Shown: piece by piece, positions 8,250-16,811 of the stretch | Position numbering within the stretch: position 1 is the stretch's first letter | Layout of the letters: the number at the start of each line of letters is the position of its first letter | Origin: Fontibacter flavus | GTDB lineage: Bacteria; Bacteroidota; Bacteroidia; Cytophagales; Cyclobacteriaceae | Direction of reading: 5' to 3' | Length of the DNA: 64,000 nucleotides | Assembly: GCF_042432905.1 (NCBI RefSeq) | Contig: NZ_JBHLWI010000022.1 | Location: 1 to 64,000, forward strand | Made by a program: the position numbers and the translations under genes | The notes under the pieces: model-generated | Told to the model about the DNA's origin: nothing | The model's input: the letters and a program-made list of their open reading frames with translations, nothing else | Database searches by the model: none

Positions 8250-9192
8250 AATTTTCAACATTTAGATTGACTTTAGCAAGGCTCCCTTCTATCTTTTCAC
8301 GGTGAGGTTCTGCCCACAATGGAAGTTTCAACAACTCACCCAAATGCGCCTCATCCTCATCTATTGCAAAACCCGGCTCATCTGTCGCGATTTCAAATAA
8401 AACACCCCCCGGCTCTCTGAAATATATGGATTTGAAATAATTCCTGTCTTTCACTTCTGTGACATGCAGGCCATTTTCCATTAATTTTCTTTGTATTTTC
8501 AATTGGGTGGATTCATTGTCTGTTCTAAAGGCAATGTGATGGACTGTCCCAGCGCTCTGAATCCCTTGACGACCGTTTTTATCCAATACGATGTCAACAA
8601 TATCTCCAGGTTTTCCTTCTGTACCATATCGGAAGCGTCCATTTTCCTCACCTATAAACCTGTAGTCCATCAATTCGGTAAGCAACTTTTCGGTCAACTC
8701 TTTTGCCTTAAGATTTAATGTCGCCCCATAGAAACCCTTGATGGAATATTCTAATGGTATATTACCATAAGACCATCCTTTTCTGGAATCATTGTCATTT
8801 GCCACCAACTCAATTCCCATACCATCATGATCTTCAAACCTGATCACCTTTTCACCAAACCTTGACAAGGGTGTTGAAATCGGGATATTGTACTTACTCA
8901 ACCTTTCCATCCAATAAGCCAAAGCTGCAGTTGGTATTGAAAAAGCAGTATAAGTAAGTTCCCCAGCACCTTTGGTACCTCTTCTTGCCCCTTCAAAGGG
9001 AAAAGTAGTAAATACGGTTCCAGGTGTTCCTAATTCATCTCCAAAATAGAAATGGTAAACATCAGGAGCATCAAAATTGATGGTTTTTTTCACCATTCGA
9101 AGTCCCAAAATCCCTGTATAAAAATTGAGGTTTTTTTGTGCATTGCCTGCAATGGCTGTAATGTGGTGTATACCAGTGATCAAGGCTGACAT
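8242..9192 (-). CDS. Ring-cleaving dioxygenase, VOC superfamily (MhqO-like)
   Basis: 316 residues made of two glyoxalase/VOC modules. Likely metal ligands are His10 (GIHHITA), His219 (TVHHIAF) and Glu267 (GVLFEIATD), the 2-His-1-Glu set of extradiol-type enzymes. The second module ends in a helix-rich tail. MhqO-family proteins are thought to open hydroquinone or catechol-like rings with Fe(II) and O2, removing compounds that redox-cycle or alkylate thiols. The gene is followed with an 8-base overlap by the hydrolase and preceded by yceI and a MarR gene on the same strand, which supports a detoxification role. The true substrate is unknown; glyoxalase or dioxygenase names are both used for this family. 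Confidence 0.85.
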   Translation of the reverse strand: MSALITGIHHITAIAGNAQKNLNFYTGILGLRMVKKTINFDAPDVYHFYFGDELGTPGTVFTTFPFEGARRGTKGAGELTYTAFSIPTAALAYWMERLSKYNIPISTPLSRFGEKVIRFEDHDGMGIELVANDNDSRKGWSYGNIPLEYSIKGFYGATLNLKAKELTEKLLTELMDYRFIGEENGRFRYGTEGKPGDIVDIVLDKNGRQGIQSAGTVHHIAFRTDNESTQLKIQRKLMENGLHVTEVKDRNYFKSIYFREPGGVLFEIATDEPGFAIDEDEAHLGELLKLPLWAEPHREKIEGSLAKVNLNVENYA

Positions 9193-9239
9193 AATCTTTG
9201 TTTTTTAGGTTGTTAAAACTTCAATTAATCATGACAACA

Positions 9240-9290
9240 TTGGATTATTGGCAGGGATTGAATTTAACTGCATCCCTGACCAATAACCAA
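9240..9290. other. Long stem-loop between yceI and dioxygenase genes
   Basis: TTGG(A)TTATTGG...AGGGAT pairs with ATCCCT...CCAATAA(C)CAA. This gives about 18 base pairs with one bulge on each arm and a loop of about 12 bases. No poly-T tract follows on the minus strand, so it is more likely an mRNA stability or processing element than a simple terminator. Confidence 0.6.
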
Positions 9291-9313
9291 TATTCATCAA
9301 CTAATTAACCGAA

Positions 9314-9835
9314 TTATTGCTTTACAAGTTGTATGCTCAAGATGATTCTCACTTGATCAGAAACCACCACGCTTCCAGCTTCAGTTACAGCGTTCCACAT
9401 CAAACCGAATTCTTTTCTTGAAATTTTACCTTCGATTTCAAAACCTGCTTTGGTATTACCATACGGATCACCTGCTATACCACCAAAGTCAACATCCATG
9501 GTAACTGTTTTGGTAATATCTCTAATGGTCAGATCACCTTTCAATGTACTACCTTCCAGAATTCCTGAGAACGACATTTTAGGGAATTTTTCAGCGTTGA
9601 AAAAGTCATCAGATTTCAAATGTCCATCTCTGTCAGACTGATTGGTATCGATGCTATTAATATCCGCTGTGAAAGAAACTTTAGCTCCATTAAAATCATC
9701 AGAAGTAGATTCTGCAGAACCTTCAAATTTTCTGAAATAACCTGTAACAGTTGAAATCACCAAGTGCTTTACTTTGAAAGAGACTTCTGAATGCGTTGGG
9801 TCAATAGCCCATTTTGTAGTTGTTGTAGTACTCAT
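9314..9835 (-). CDS. YceI family lipid-binding protein
   Basis: 173 residues spanning one YceI/lipocalin-like beta-barrel. It begins WAIDPTHSEVSFKVKHL, has the family's GYFRKFEG and SDDFFNAEKFPKMSF segments, and ends in a final strand QVRIILSIQLVK. YceI proteins bind isoprenoid quinone-like lipids in a hydrophobic pocket. Most are exported, but this one lacks a signal peptide and should be cytoplasmic. Its place between a MarR regulator and a ring-cleaving dioxygenase suggests handling of quinone or aromatic molecules. Start ATG at 9835; predicted operators lie upstream. Confidence 0.88.
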   Translation of the reverse strand: MSTTTTTKWAIDPTHSEVSFKVKHLVISTVTGYFRKFEGSAESTSDDFNGAKVSFTADINSIDTNQSDRDGHLKSDDFFNAEKFPKMSFSGILEGSTLKGDLTIRDITKTVTMDVDFGGIAGDPYGNTKAGFEIEGKISRKEFGLMWNAVTEAGSVVVSDQVRIILSIQLVKQ

Positions 9836-9918
9836 AATTTTAATCGTTTAGATTGTTATAGTTTATTTTAATATTGTTTTGAATGAATTTTTCTGAATAG
9901 TACAGACATTAATTGTCT

Positions 9919-9928
9919 ATACATGTAT
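9919..9928. promoter_or_regulatory. Palindrome ATACATGTAT upstream of yceI (candidate MarR site)
   Basis: A perfect 10-bp palindrome in the marR-yceI space. It shares the TATACA/TGTATA half-site with two dyads ahead of the marR gene. An adjacent dyad AGACA-TTAAT-TGTCT lies at 9903-9917. Repression of yceI-mhqO-mhqD by the MarR protein is inferred. Confidence 0.4.
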
Positions 9929-9941
9929 TATGGTAAATGAT

Positions 9942-10391
9942 TTAACCCCTGAGTTTATCCAATAGAAAATTCAATTGCTCCACTTCTGCTTCACTGAGTT
10001 GCACCAATTCTCTATTTAGATTATAGATCGCAGCTTCAAGTCTTTCTAAAACTTCAAGACCTTTATCTGTAATGAGAATATCCACCTGCCTTCTGTCTGT
10101 GGGACACTCTTCTCTGATCACCAAATTTTTTAATTTCAGCTTCTCTACTAATCGGGAAGCATTCGACATCTTATTCAACATCCTATCCTGAATGGAAGAT
10201 ACCGTAATTGGATTTCCATTTTGCCCTCTCAAGATTCTAAGGACATTGTACTGTTCCGGGGAAAGGCCAAAAGGCTTGAAAAGACTGCTTTGCTTGGATA
10301 CAATATGGCCTTGCGTGAATAAAAGATTTACCACAACCTTATTGTAGGGATCCTTAAACTCTTTCTGCTTTATGGCTTCTTCAATCCTCAT
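9942..10391 (-). CDS. MarR family transcriptional regulator
   Basis: 149 residues from the ATG at 10391; a GTG at 10400 would add three residues but runs into a dyad. The protein has a MarR winged helix: an N-terminal dimer helix, the helix-turn-helix around PITVSSIQDRMLNKMSNASRLVEKL, then the wing (CPTDRRQVDILITDKG) and long C-terminal dimer helices. The DRR in the wing is the MarR hallmark. There is no clear redox-sensing Cys pair; a single Cys lies just before the wing (EECPTD), a possible thiol sensor. It leads a same-strand cluster with yceI, dioxygenase and esterase, so it is the likely local repressor (MhqR-like). Confidence 0.88.
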   Translation of the reverse strand: MRIEEAIKQKEFKDPYNKVVVNLLFTQGHIVSKQSSLFKPFGLSPEQYNVLRILRGQNGNPITVSSIQDRMLNKMSNASRLVEKLKLKNLVIREECPTDRRQVDILITDKGLEVLERLEAAIYNLNRELVQLSEAEVEQLNFLLDKLRG

Positions 10392-10393
10392 GC

Positions 10394-10434
10394 TATACAC
10401 TGTATATTTTGTTTATGTATTTAATGTATATACA
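10394..10434. promoter_or_regulatory. Two TATACA/TGTATA dyads ahead of marR
   Basis: TATACA-C-TGTATA at 10394-10406 ends just upstream of the marR ATG, and the perfect palindrome TGTATATACA lies at 10425-10434. MarR proteins bind such symmetric sites of about 16-20 bp, and autoregulation is common in the family. Centre-to-centre distance is about 29-30 bases, nearly three helical turns. Confidence 0.5.
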
Positions 10435-10561
10435 CGCAAATGTATAAAAAGGTTCAGATATTTTTTGTTTTTTTTGATATATTTTTTCAAAAAGACCAAA
10501 TTCAGATTGTATTCACACTTTTTGGAGTTTGAAAAAATTTAAAACCATGATAAAAAAAATT

Positions 10562-10597
10562 AAAAGAGACTGTCTCGAGGAAGCAACAGTCTCTTAT
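10562..10597 (-). terminator. Terminator of alpha/beta hydrolase gene
   Basis: AAGAGACTGT pairs perfectly with ACAGTCTCTT across a 12-base loop. On the minus strand it is followed by a T-rich tract, making a strong intrinsic terminator for the hydrolase gene ending at 10631. Confidence 0.85.
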
Positions 10598-10630
10598 AAT
10601 ACTTGGATTTCTATACAAAACTGTATCAGT

Positions 10631-11434
10631 TTAATCAAACTGCTGCATCCAATCGCCGATAAGTTTATTGATTTCATCAGGCTTTTCAATGCAACTACTG
10701 TGTCCAGCTCCTGGTACCATGTGAAGTCTTGCTTCGGGAATAGACATTTGGATAAATTTGGCTTTTTCTGGTTTGGTCGCTACATCCTCATCACCCACTA
10801 CCACCATAGTCGGACATTGTATGCCCCTGATTTCATCTTCAACCCCTTTACGGTAAATTACTGCTTCTACAGATTTGGTAATGGTTCTTTTATTGGATTG
10901 TAATTCATTTACCCATGTCTTGTATGCCTCCTTGTTCTTAGGATTCTCTAACCAACTCTGGGCAAACATAATCTTCATAACTTCTTTGGCCACTTTCGGA
11001 ATTACACCTACCCATTTGACAATACCGTTCAGAAACTTGTACTTGGGCAGATTCTCTACTGGTTCGGGATTGGCAGAGGTTTCCAATAAAATCAGACTTT
11101 TTATCCTGTCAGGATACCTTGCTGCCAATCGCATCCCTACAAACCCTCCCATAGAAAGCCCAACAAAATGGACCGGTTTTCCAACCAATTTGTCTATCAA
11201 CTCTAGTGCATCCTCTGTAAGCAATTCCATGTCATAAGCTCCTGAAGTAACCTCTGACTGACCTTGCCCCCTATGGTCATAGGCAATGACCGTGTATTCT
11301 TTCTTCAAAAAGTCAATTTGATCCAAAAACATCTTATGGCTCCATAATAACCCATGTGCAAAAACAATTATTTCAGGACCACTCCCTTCTTGAATATAAA
11401 AAAGTTTGGTTTGACTAAGTTGAATATGCGGCAT
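10631..11434 (-). CDS. Alpha/beta-fold hydrolase (esterase or lactonase type)
   Basis: 267 residues with the alpha/beta hydrolase core. The oxyanion motif is AHGLLW (27-32). The strand-turn YDHRGQGQS precedes the nucleophile elbow GLSMGG (Ser94). Acid and His residues are in GDEDVATKP and GAGHSSCIEKP. It resembles 3-oxoadipate enol-lactonase, bromoperoxidase-like and simple esterase members, which cannot be told apart by sequence alone. No signal peptide, so cytoplasmic. It is a single transcription unit with hairpins on both sides, though it lies next to the MarR/dioxygenase cluster on the same strand. Confidence 0.85.
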   Translation of the reverse strand: MPHIQLSQTKLFYIQEGSGPEIIVFAHGLLWSHKMFLDQIDFLKKEYTVIAYDHRGQGQSEVTSGAYDMELLTEDALELIDKLVGKPVHFVGLSMGGFVGMRLAARYPDRIKSLILLETSANPEPVENLPKYKFLNGIVKWVGVIPKVAKEVMKIMFAQSWLENPKNKEAYKTWVNELQSNKRTITKSVEAVIYRKGVEDEIRGIQCPTMVVVGDEDVATKPEKAKFIQMSIPEARLHMVPGAGHSSCIEKPDEINKLIGDWMQQFD

Positions 11435-11582
11435 TTCTTTTTCTATTGATCCAATAACTGAATTAATTCATCAAACATTGCACCTTAAAACTTGAGCCCT
11501 TTTCAAGGAGTTTAAACCCGACGTTTTTCAAGCCTTTGTTAGAAGATAGTCTAAGTTAAGAATTCTTCCAGATTCAAAAATA

Positions 11583-11617
11583 GTTTGGGATTTGATTTTT
11601 GATGCCAAATCCCAAAC
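11583..11617 (-). terminator. Terminator of amidohydrolase gene
   Basis: GTTTGGGATTTG pairs with CAAATCCCAAAC, a perfect 12-bp stem with an 11-base loop. On the minus strand CTATTTTTG follows. It lies just past the amidohydrolase stop. Confidence 0.8.
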
Positions 11618-11627
11618 CCAAAACTTT

Positions 11628-13220
11628 TTACCAGTCTAATCCTGGCTGTTTAAGTTTCCTTGATTCTTCCCTAGCTTTATGCTGATTCACTATTGTACGT
11701 ACATCCTCAAGAAGTTGTTTGGCGTCATACACAATCCCGTCCTTAACTGTATATTTAACTCCCCCCACTCTTACAGGCTCATTATTTTCATCAATTCTGA
11801 TTGCACCTGTTCCATACAAAACCTTCAGGTTTTGCATAGGGTTTTCTTCAAGAATCACAAAATCAGCCAATTTTCCAACCTCCACAGTTCCCAATTCTTT
11901 TTCCATACCCAAAGCTTCTGCAGCATGCATCGTGGAAGCTCTGATCACCTCCAAAGGATGAAAGCCTGCTTCACGCAACAACTCCATTTCCCTGATATAG
12001 GCAAAACCGTATAACTGATAAATAAAACCAGAATCTGAACCTGTTGTTACCCTTCCTCCCCTGTTTTTGTACTCATTGACAAAGGTCATCCATAGGCGGT
12101 AATTCTCCTTCCACTGAATCTCCTCTTCTGTAGTCCAGTCAAACCAGTAGGAACCATGAGATTCCCTGCTTGGCTTGTAAAATCTCCACAGAGACGGCAA
12201 AGTGTATTCCTCATGCCATTCAGCTCTTCTGGCTCGCATCAAGTCCCTGTTGGCCTCATAAATATTGAAAGTAGGATCCAAAGTGAAATCCAGATCAAGA
12301 AGCTCCTGCATTACTTTATTCCAGTGATCGGAATAAGGAGGTGCTGCCTGCTTCCATAATTTACCTGCTTCAGCAAAGCGATGTTGTTCATTTTGGTAAT
12401 TATAATCTAAACGGTAGTCCTGGATTGTCCTATTTTCAAACAAGGCCTCTGGTAAACCGTACCAATGCTCCATAGTAGTCAAACCTGCCCTAGCAGAATG
12501 AAGCACATTCCATCTGGCAACATCCATTTGGGCATGGTGCATAGAAGACCTTAAGCCAATTCTTTTGTTCTCTTCCAAAGCTGCCTGCATCACTTCAGGC
12601 TTCGCTCCAAAGAATTTGATACCATCCGCACCTCTTTTGGCATTGTTGTTCACCCACTCTTTTGCTTCTGCAGCATTGGTAATGGGTTTACCAGCACCCT
12701 GCCCAAAGCTGGTATAGGCCAGCAATCTTGGCGCTGTAATGGTATTGGCAGCTGATTTCCTCTTATGATCCAAGACCCAATCCAAACCATTCCCTGCTGA
12801 TGGGTCTTTCACTGTAGTAATTCCATGTCCCATCCAAAGCTTAAACACATATTCTGCAGGAGTGCCTTGCCCCGAGCCACCAATATGCCCATGCATATCG
12901 ATAAAACCAGGAAGTAAATAATGACCTTCCAAATCCATCACCTTATCGTTGGGACCTGCCTTTGGTCTTCTTTCTTCTTTGATCGGTAATCCCGGATAAC
13001 CCACCGTTCTTACTTCAGCAATCTTATTTTTCACCACTACAATGTCAACCGGCCCTATCGGTGGCGCACCGGTTCCATCAATCAATGTTACCCCTCGGAT
13101 GATCAAGCGATCAAAGGGACCATCTCCCTCTTTTCTGTCAGGGGATGGCATTATTTGTGCAAATGCTGTGTAAGGTAAGATTACCAGGCCCACAAGGAGC
13201 CAGAAAACTGTTTTTTTCAT
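11628..13220 (-). CDS. Exported amidohydrolase family metallo-enzyme
   Basis: 530 residues. A signal peptide (MKKTVFWLLVGLVILPYTAFAQ) directs it to the periplasm or outside. The fold is the amidohydrolase TIM barrel with its flanking beta-sandwich. The metal motif HGH (His110, His112) lies in GFIDMHGHIG, a candidate carboxylated Lys in DGIKFFG, further His residues in SMHHAQMD and TMEHWYG, and the final Asp in TTGSDSGF. The segment ADFVILEENPMQNL closes the barrel as in imidazolonepropionase- and prolidase-like members. Such exported enzymes split dipeptides or cyclic amides; the substrate here is unknown. It follows an S9 peptidase gene on the same strand but a terminator separates them. Confidence 0.85.
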   Translation of the reverse strand: MKKTVFWLLVGLVILPYTAFAQIMPSPDRKEGDGPFDRLIIRGVTLIDGTGAPPIGPVDIVVVKNKIAEVRTVGYPGLPIKEERRPKAGPNDKVMDLEGHYLLPGFIDMHGHIGGSGQGTPAEYVFKLWMGHGITTVKDPSAGNGLDWVLDHKRKSAANTITAPRLLAYTSFGQGAGKPITNAAEAKEWVNNNAKRGADGIKFFGAKPEVMQAALEENKRIGLRSSMHHAQMDVARWNVLHSARAGLTTMEHWYGLPEALFENRTIQDYRLDYNYQNEQHRFAEAGKLWKQAAPPYSDHWNKVMQELLDLDFTLDPTFNIYEANRDLMRARRAEWHEEYTLPSLWRFYKPSRESHGSYWFDWTTEEEIQWKENYRLWMTFVNEYKNRGGRVTTGSDSGFIYQLYGFAYIREMELLREAGFHPLEVIRASTMHAAEALGMEKELGTVEVGKLADFVILEENPMQNLKVLYGTGAIRIDENNEPVRVGGVKYTVKDGIVYDAKQLLEDVRTIVNQHKAREESRKLKQPGLDW

Positions 13221-13269
13221 AGAAACTGGTGGTTTATTGGATTAAATTACCTGAATTAAAAAGAATAAA

Positions 13270-13306
13270 AAAACCGATTATCATAATTGCCATGATAATC
13301 GGTTTT
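13270..13306 (-). terminator. Strong terminator after S9 peptidase gene
   Basis: AAAACCGATTATCAT pairs perfectly with ATGATAATCGGTTTT: a 15-bp stem, 7-base loop and flanking A/T runs on both sides. It separates the S9 peptidase and amidohydrolase transcripts. Confidence 0.9.
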
Positions 13307-13343
13307 AAGTTAATGATTTCAGCTTTAGACGGTTATTCCACCA

Positions 13344-16160
13344 TCAATTCTCTAACAATTCCAAGCCTTGTCTGATCCCTTTTTCTGTCGCAGGCAAGCC
13401 TCGCTGCATCCAAGCAGGCATTGGGGCGTCTTTGAGATAATGATCAAAGAATTGCATCATTCGGTTTTGGAAATCAATCCTGTTTTCACGTTTGACAGGC
13501 CAATGTGGCTCCCCATTATAATTAAGCATCCAAGCCGGTTTGTTGAGTCTCCTCATCGCTAAGTACATCTCGATACCCTGATACCAAGGCACATGGCCAT
13601 CAGCATCGTTATGCATCAAGAGCAATGGCGTTTCGATTTTATCTGCATAGAAAAGTGGGGAGTTCTCAATATACAGCATTGGCTTTTCCCAAAGTGTTCC
13701 ACCCAACCTAGACTGGGTTTTCTCATATTGGAAAGTACGTGCAAGACCGGTCTCCCAACGTATACCGCCATAAGCACTGGTCATGTTGGCCACAATCGCA
13801 CCTGCTTCCGCAGCCCTGAACAGGTTGGTTTTGGTCAGGATATATGCTGTCTGATAACCACTCCAGCTATGTCCCTGAATACCTACACGCTTTTCATCCA
13901 CGAAACCTTGATCTATCAAATAAGTTACTCCAGGCATAATCGCATTATAAGCACTCTCCCCTGGATAACCGATTTTGTACACTACATCCGGTACAAAAAT
14001 CAGGTAATCATTGCTGACATACATGGTACGGTGTACCGCAGATCTGATAGGTTCAGGCTTATGGTGTTGGTGTAGGGTATTTGAAAATTTCTCATAATAA
14101 AATATCACCATTGGATATTTTTTATTGGGATCGAAGTTTTCAGGTTTATACAAAATTCCTTCCAACGGAATGTTATCCAATGACCTCCAAGTGACGATTT
14201 CAGCAGTCCCCCAAAGATAATCTGACTGTTGTGGATTGGCTGTACTTACCTTTTTTGGTTTACCAAATCCATGATCAGCCACATACAAATCAGGGAACTC
14301 CTGGAAATTTTCTCTGGTATACAACAAGAATTCCGCCTCTTTTGCTTTCTCTATCAGGTTGTACCTATGGGCAGATTTCACTAATATGGTAGGATTGGCA
14401 CTATTGGCAGTCCACCTCGCAAAACCGGCATCTTTATTTTTCTCATCAAAAACCGATAGCAACATTGGCTTGCTCAGATCGATAAACCTTTCTTCAGTAT
14501 CCAATCTCTCATAGCGATAAGTAGTCTTATTCTCTCTACCATTCTTGGTCAACCTTTCTGCCGCTTTTTCACCTTTAGGATCAACTTTCCAGATATCATA
14601 TCTATCATATAAAAGAAGACTCTCTTCATTCAAAGTCCATCCTGCAAGCCCATATGATGAAGGATAATCCGGCAAATCATTCTCTTCATCCCCAAAGGAA
14701 ACCTGTAGGTCTTTTGTAAGATTAACGGTCTTACCTGAGGCAAAATGATGGCTGTACCATGCAGTATCCTGACTGCTGTACCAATACACAAAGTTGGCAT
14801 CAGGAGAAAGCCTGGCATTTCCCTTTACCTGCTTGGCAATCAGGTTACTTTTACCAGTACCAAGGTCTACACTATACAAATCACTGAAAGAACTGATATC
14901 CCAAGTACGCAACATACGGTATTCACGGTCATCTACACCAAGCGCCATCTTACCTTTACCTTCGGCATCTATCCTAACTTCTGCAATTTCAGGGGAACTT
15001 AATTGTACTAGTTTCTTGGACTCAAGATCCATTACAGCCAGATAACTCTTTCTTCTTTCCCTATCTACTCTTCTGTTTTGCTCCGGGTAGATGTAGTCAT
15101 CCTGCCAATGCCAAACTTCCACCTGAACCATTTCTTCAGGCAGCAAAGTGGTGTCTTTCAAGATTGGTTGTGGATTAGTACCCAAAAACAACCTTTTGCC
15201 GTCTTTTGAGAAATTAGGATTGTAGTTCTCAGAAATTAACCAAGTTTCAGGAACCCCCGAAGTCTTTTCATCCGCAAGGACTGTTGCTGCTCCATTACCT
15301 TTTTTCCAGTACATCAACTTAGGTTCACGAAGCAAAGCTTTAGTCGTGTCAATGTCAGCAATAAAGGCTATCTGTTCACCTGCTTCATCAATGCTTAGGT
15401 ACTTATATTTGTGTTTAGGATGTCCTTCAAATACCTGAGTAGTCACTCCTGAGGTAAGGTCATGCCAATACACACCTGCTTTTACATCTGCATCATTACC
15501 AGAACTCATAAACAAAAGACCCGAACCATTTTCTGCAAAAGCATAGTCTTTCACATAAGCAAAGGTCTTCTCACTGCCATCAGCCAAATTCTTCAAGATC
15601 AGAGGGTACCCATTTTCATCAGAAATCTTCTTGGATTTGGATTTACCCTCTCCGTTATTGGTTTCTCCTGTTGGGCTTTCAGACTGGTATGCCAACCACC
15701 CTCCTGCTTTTTTCGGAATTTTAAAAGATTTTGCCTGAGGGATCTTGGTAGTTGACCTGGTTGTAAAATCAAAGATTCCTAAAGAATCTTTGGGCATTTC
15801 CTCCTTCTTCTTCTTGAGCCTACGTAGCTGTGTCAGGCTATCCTTTTGGGCCTGGATAAGGAAAGCGGCATGCTTACTGTCAGCACTTAGCTGGATATTT
15901 TTAGCCCTTTCTACTGAAAACTGGGTATTCTTGGACAAATCCTGAAAGATTACTTTTCCATCCCCATCTTCCGGATTGAGCGTATATACCACATGTTTTC
16001 CATCAGACGTAAGCTGTCGAAAAGTAATACTTTTCCACTCATCATATGCCGACTGGGTTAATGGTTTTTTGACTTTTTGTACTGTACTACTGCGTCTTTG
16101 GGCAGAAGCAGGAAGTACAACAGCAATCACCAATAAAACTGATAATAATCGTTTCATCAT
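13344..16160 (-). CDS. Exported S9 family (prolyl oligopeptidase/DPP-like) serine peptidase
   Basis: 938 residues. The signal peptide (MMKRLLSVLLVIAVVLPASA) is followed by a large beta-propeller built of WD/PD40-like units (roughly residues 40-640) and then the alpha/beta hydrolase catalytic domain. The triad is Ser765 in GHSWSGYQ, Asp854 in NDADGHVPW and His886 in GEPHWPVK, all intact. The propeller limits entry to short peptides, so the likely job is cleaving oligopeptides in the periplasm for uptake. Bacteroidota often carry many such enzymes. It has its own terminator and no obvious operon partner. The exact cleavage preference (Pro, Ala or acyl-peptide) is not readable. Confidence 0.92.
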   Translation of the reverse strand: MMKRLLSVLLVIAVVLPASAQRRSSTVQKVKKPLTQSAYDEWKSITFRQLTSDGKHVVYTLNPEDGDGKVIFQDLSKNTQFSVERAKNIQLSADSKHAAFLIQAQKDSLTQLRRLKKKKEEMPKDSLGIFDFTTRSTTKIPQAKSFKIPKKAGGWLAYQSESPTGETNNGEGKSKSKKISDENGYPLILKNLADGSEKTFAYVKDYAFAENGSGLLFMSSGNDADVKAGVYWHDLTSGVTTQVFEGHPKHKYKYLSIDEAGEQIAFIADIDTTKALLREPKLMYWKKGNGAATVLADEKTSGVPETWLISENYNPNFSKDGKRLFLGTNPQPILKDTTLLPEEMVQVEVWHWQDDYIYPEQNRRVDRERRKSYLAVMDLESKKLVQLSSPEIAEVRIDAEGKGKMALGVDDREYRMLRTWDISSFSDLYSVDLGTGKSNLIAKQVKGNARLSPDANFVYWYSSQDTAWYSHHFASGKTVNLTKDLQVSFGDEENDLPDYPSSYGLAGWTLNEESLLLYDRYDIWKVDPKGEKAAERLTKNGRENKTTYRYERLDTEERFIDLSKPMLLSVFDEKNKDAGFARWTANSANPTILVKSAHRYNLIEKAKEAEFLLYTRENFQEFPDLYVADHGFGKPKKVSTANPQQSDYLWGTAEIVTWRSLDNIPLEGILYKPENFDPNKKYPMVIFYYEKFSNTLHQHHKPEPIRSAVHRTMYVSNDYLIFVPDVVYKIGYPGESAYNAIMPGVTYLIDQGFVDEKRVGIQGHSWSGYQTAYILTKTNLFRAAEAGAIVANMTSAYGGIRWETGLARTFQYEKTQSRLGGTLWEKPMLYIENSPLFYADKIETPLLLMHNDADGHVPWYQGIEMYLAMRRLNKPAWMLNYNGEPHWPVKRENRIDFQNRMMQFFDHYLKDAPMPAWMQRGLPATEKGIRQGLELLEN

Positions 16161-16204
16161 ACTATTTGGAATTTTGACTTGAAATTAGGCCATTCTTGAA
16201 AGAT

Positions 16205-16237
16205 AAAAAAACCGCTTATCCTTTTTGGAAAAGCGGT
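16205..16237 (-). terminator. Terminator after barrel-like protein gene
   Basis: ACCGCTT (16211-16217) pairs with AAGCGGT (16231-16237), with inner TCC/GGA pairs and a T loop. On the minus strand TTTTTTTATC follows. It sits between this gene and the S9 peptidase start. Confidence 0.75.
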
Positions 16238-16261
16238 GTAATCAATCTTTCTAATAGAAAA

Positions 16262-16717
16262 TCAGTTTTTCCTAAATGTATACCTCAAACCGAGATTCCC
16301 CCTAAGGCTTGTGTAACCATCAGAAAAAAAGTTCGGTGTAGCCTCCATGACAACTGCAAAATTCCGGTTATTCTCAATGGGTTTGATGGTGAATCCTATC
16401 GGAACACCGAATCTGGGATTCCCAGAAAAATAATACCCGGCCATGATACCTACATGAAAATTAAACCAGTCATCTCTATATACATTTCTATTCACTGAGC
16501 CCTCTATCCCAAATTGAGCCTCGAGAATATCTGATGCAGTAAACCTAAGTTCACCGAAATATTTCCTATCTATGTCCGTCCCAATACCTACTTGCCCCAG
16601 AATTCCACTATGATAAATACCTGCATATGTGGGACGCAAGGCACTTTGTGCCTCAACTTTAGTACAAAACATTATTGAAAAAATAACAACAAACAAATAC
16701 TGATTATTTAGCCGCAT
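16262..16717 (-). CDS. Small outer-membrane beta-barrel-like protein, unknown function
   Basis: 151 residues with a signal peptide ending VEAQ near residue 24. The mature part consists of alternating amphipathic strands with many aromatic and glycine residues (GQVGIGTDI, FHVGIMAGYYFSG, LRGNLGLRYTF), suggesting an eight-strand-type barrel or an outer-membrane porin-like fold. The C-terminal strand LGLRYTF before RKN fits a barrel end. I do not recognise a named family. It is a lone gene with its own terminator. Confidence 0.65.
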   Translation of the reverse strand: MRLNNQYLFVVIFSIMFCTKVEAQSALRPTYAGIYHSGILGQVGIGTDIDRKYFGELRFTASDILEAQFGIEGSVNRNVYRDDWFNFHVGIMAGYYFSGNPRFGVPIGFTIKPIENNRNFAVVMEATPNFFSDGYTSLRGNLGLRYTFRKN

Positions 16718-16811
16718 AAAATATTTAATTTAGATAATATGCTAAAGTAATAGTTTTTTCTTTTCGAACTTTAGTTTCAGACTTTTTTCCTCTTTATGTT
16801 GAAACATCAAC

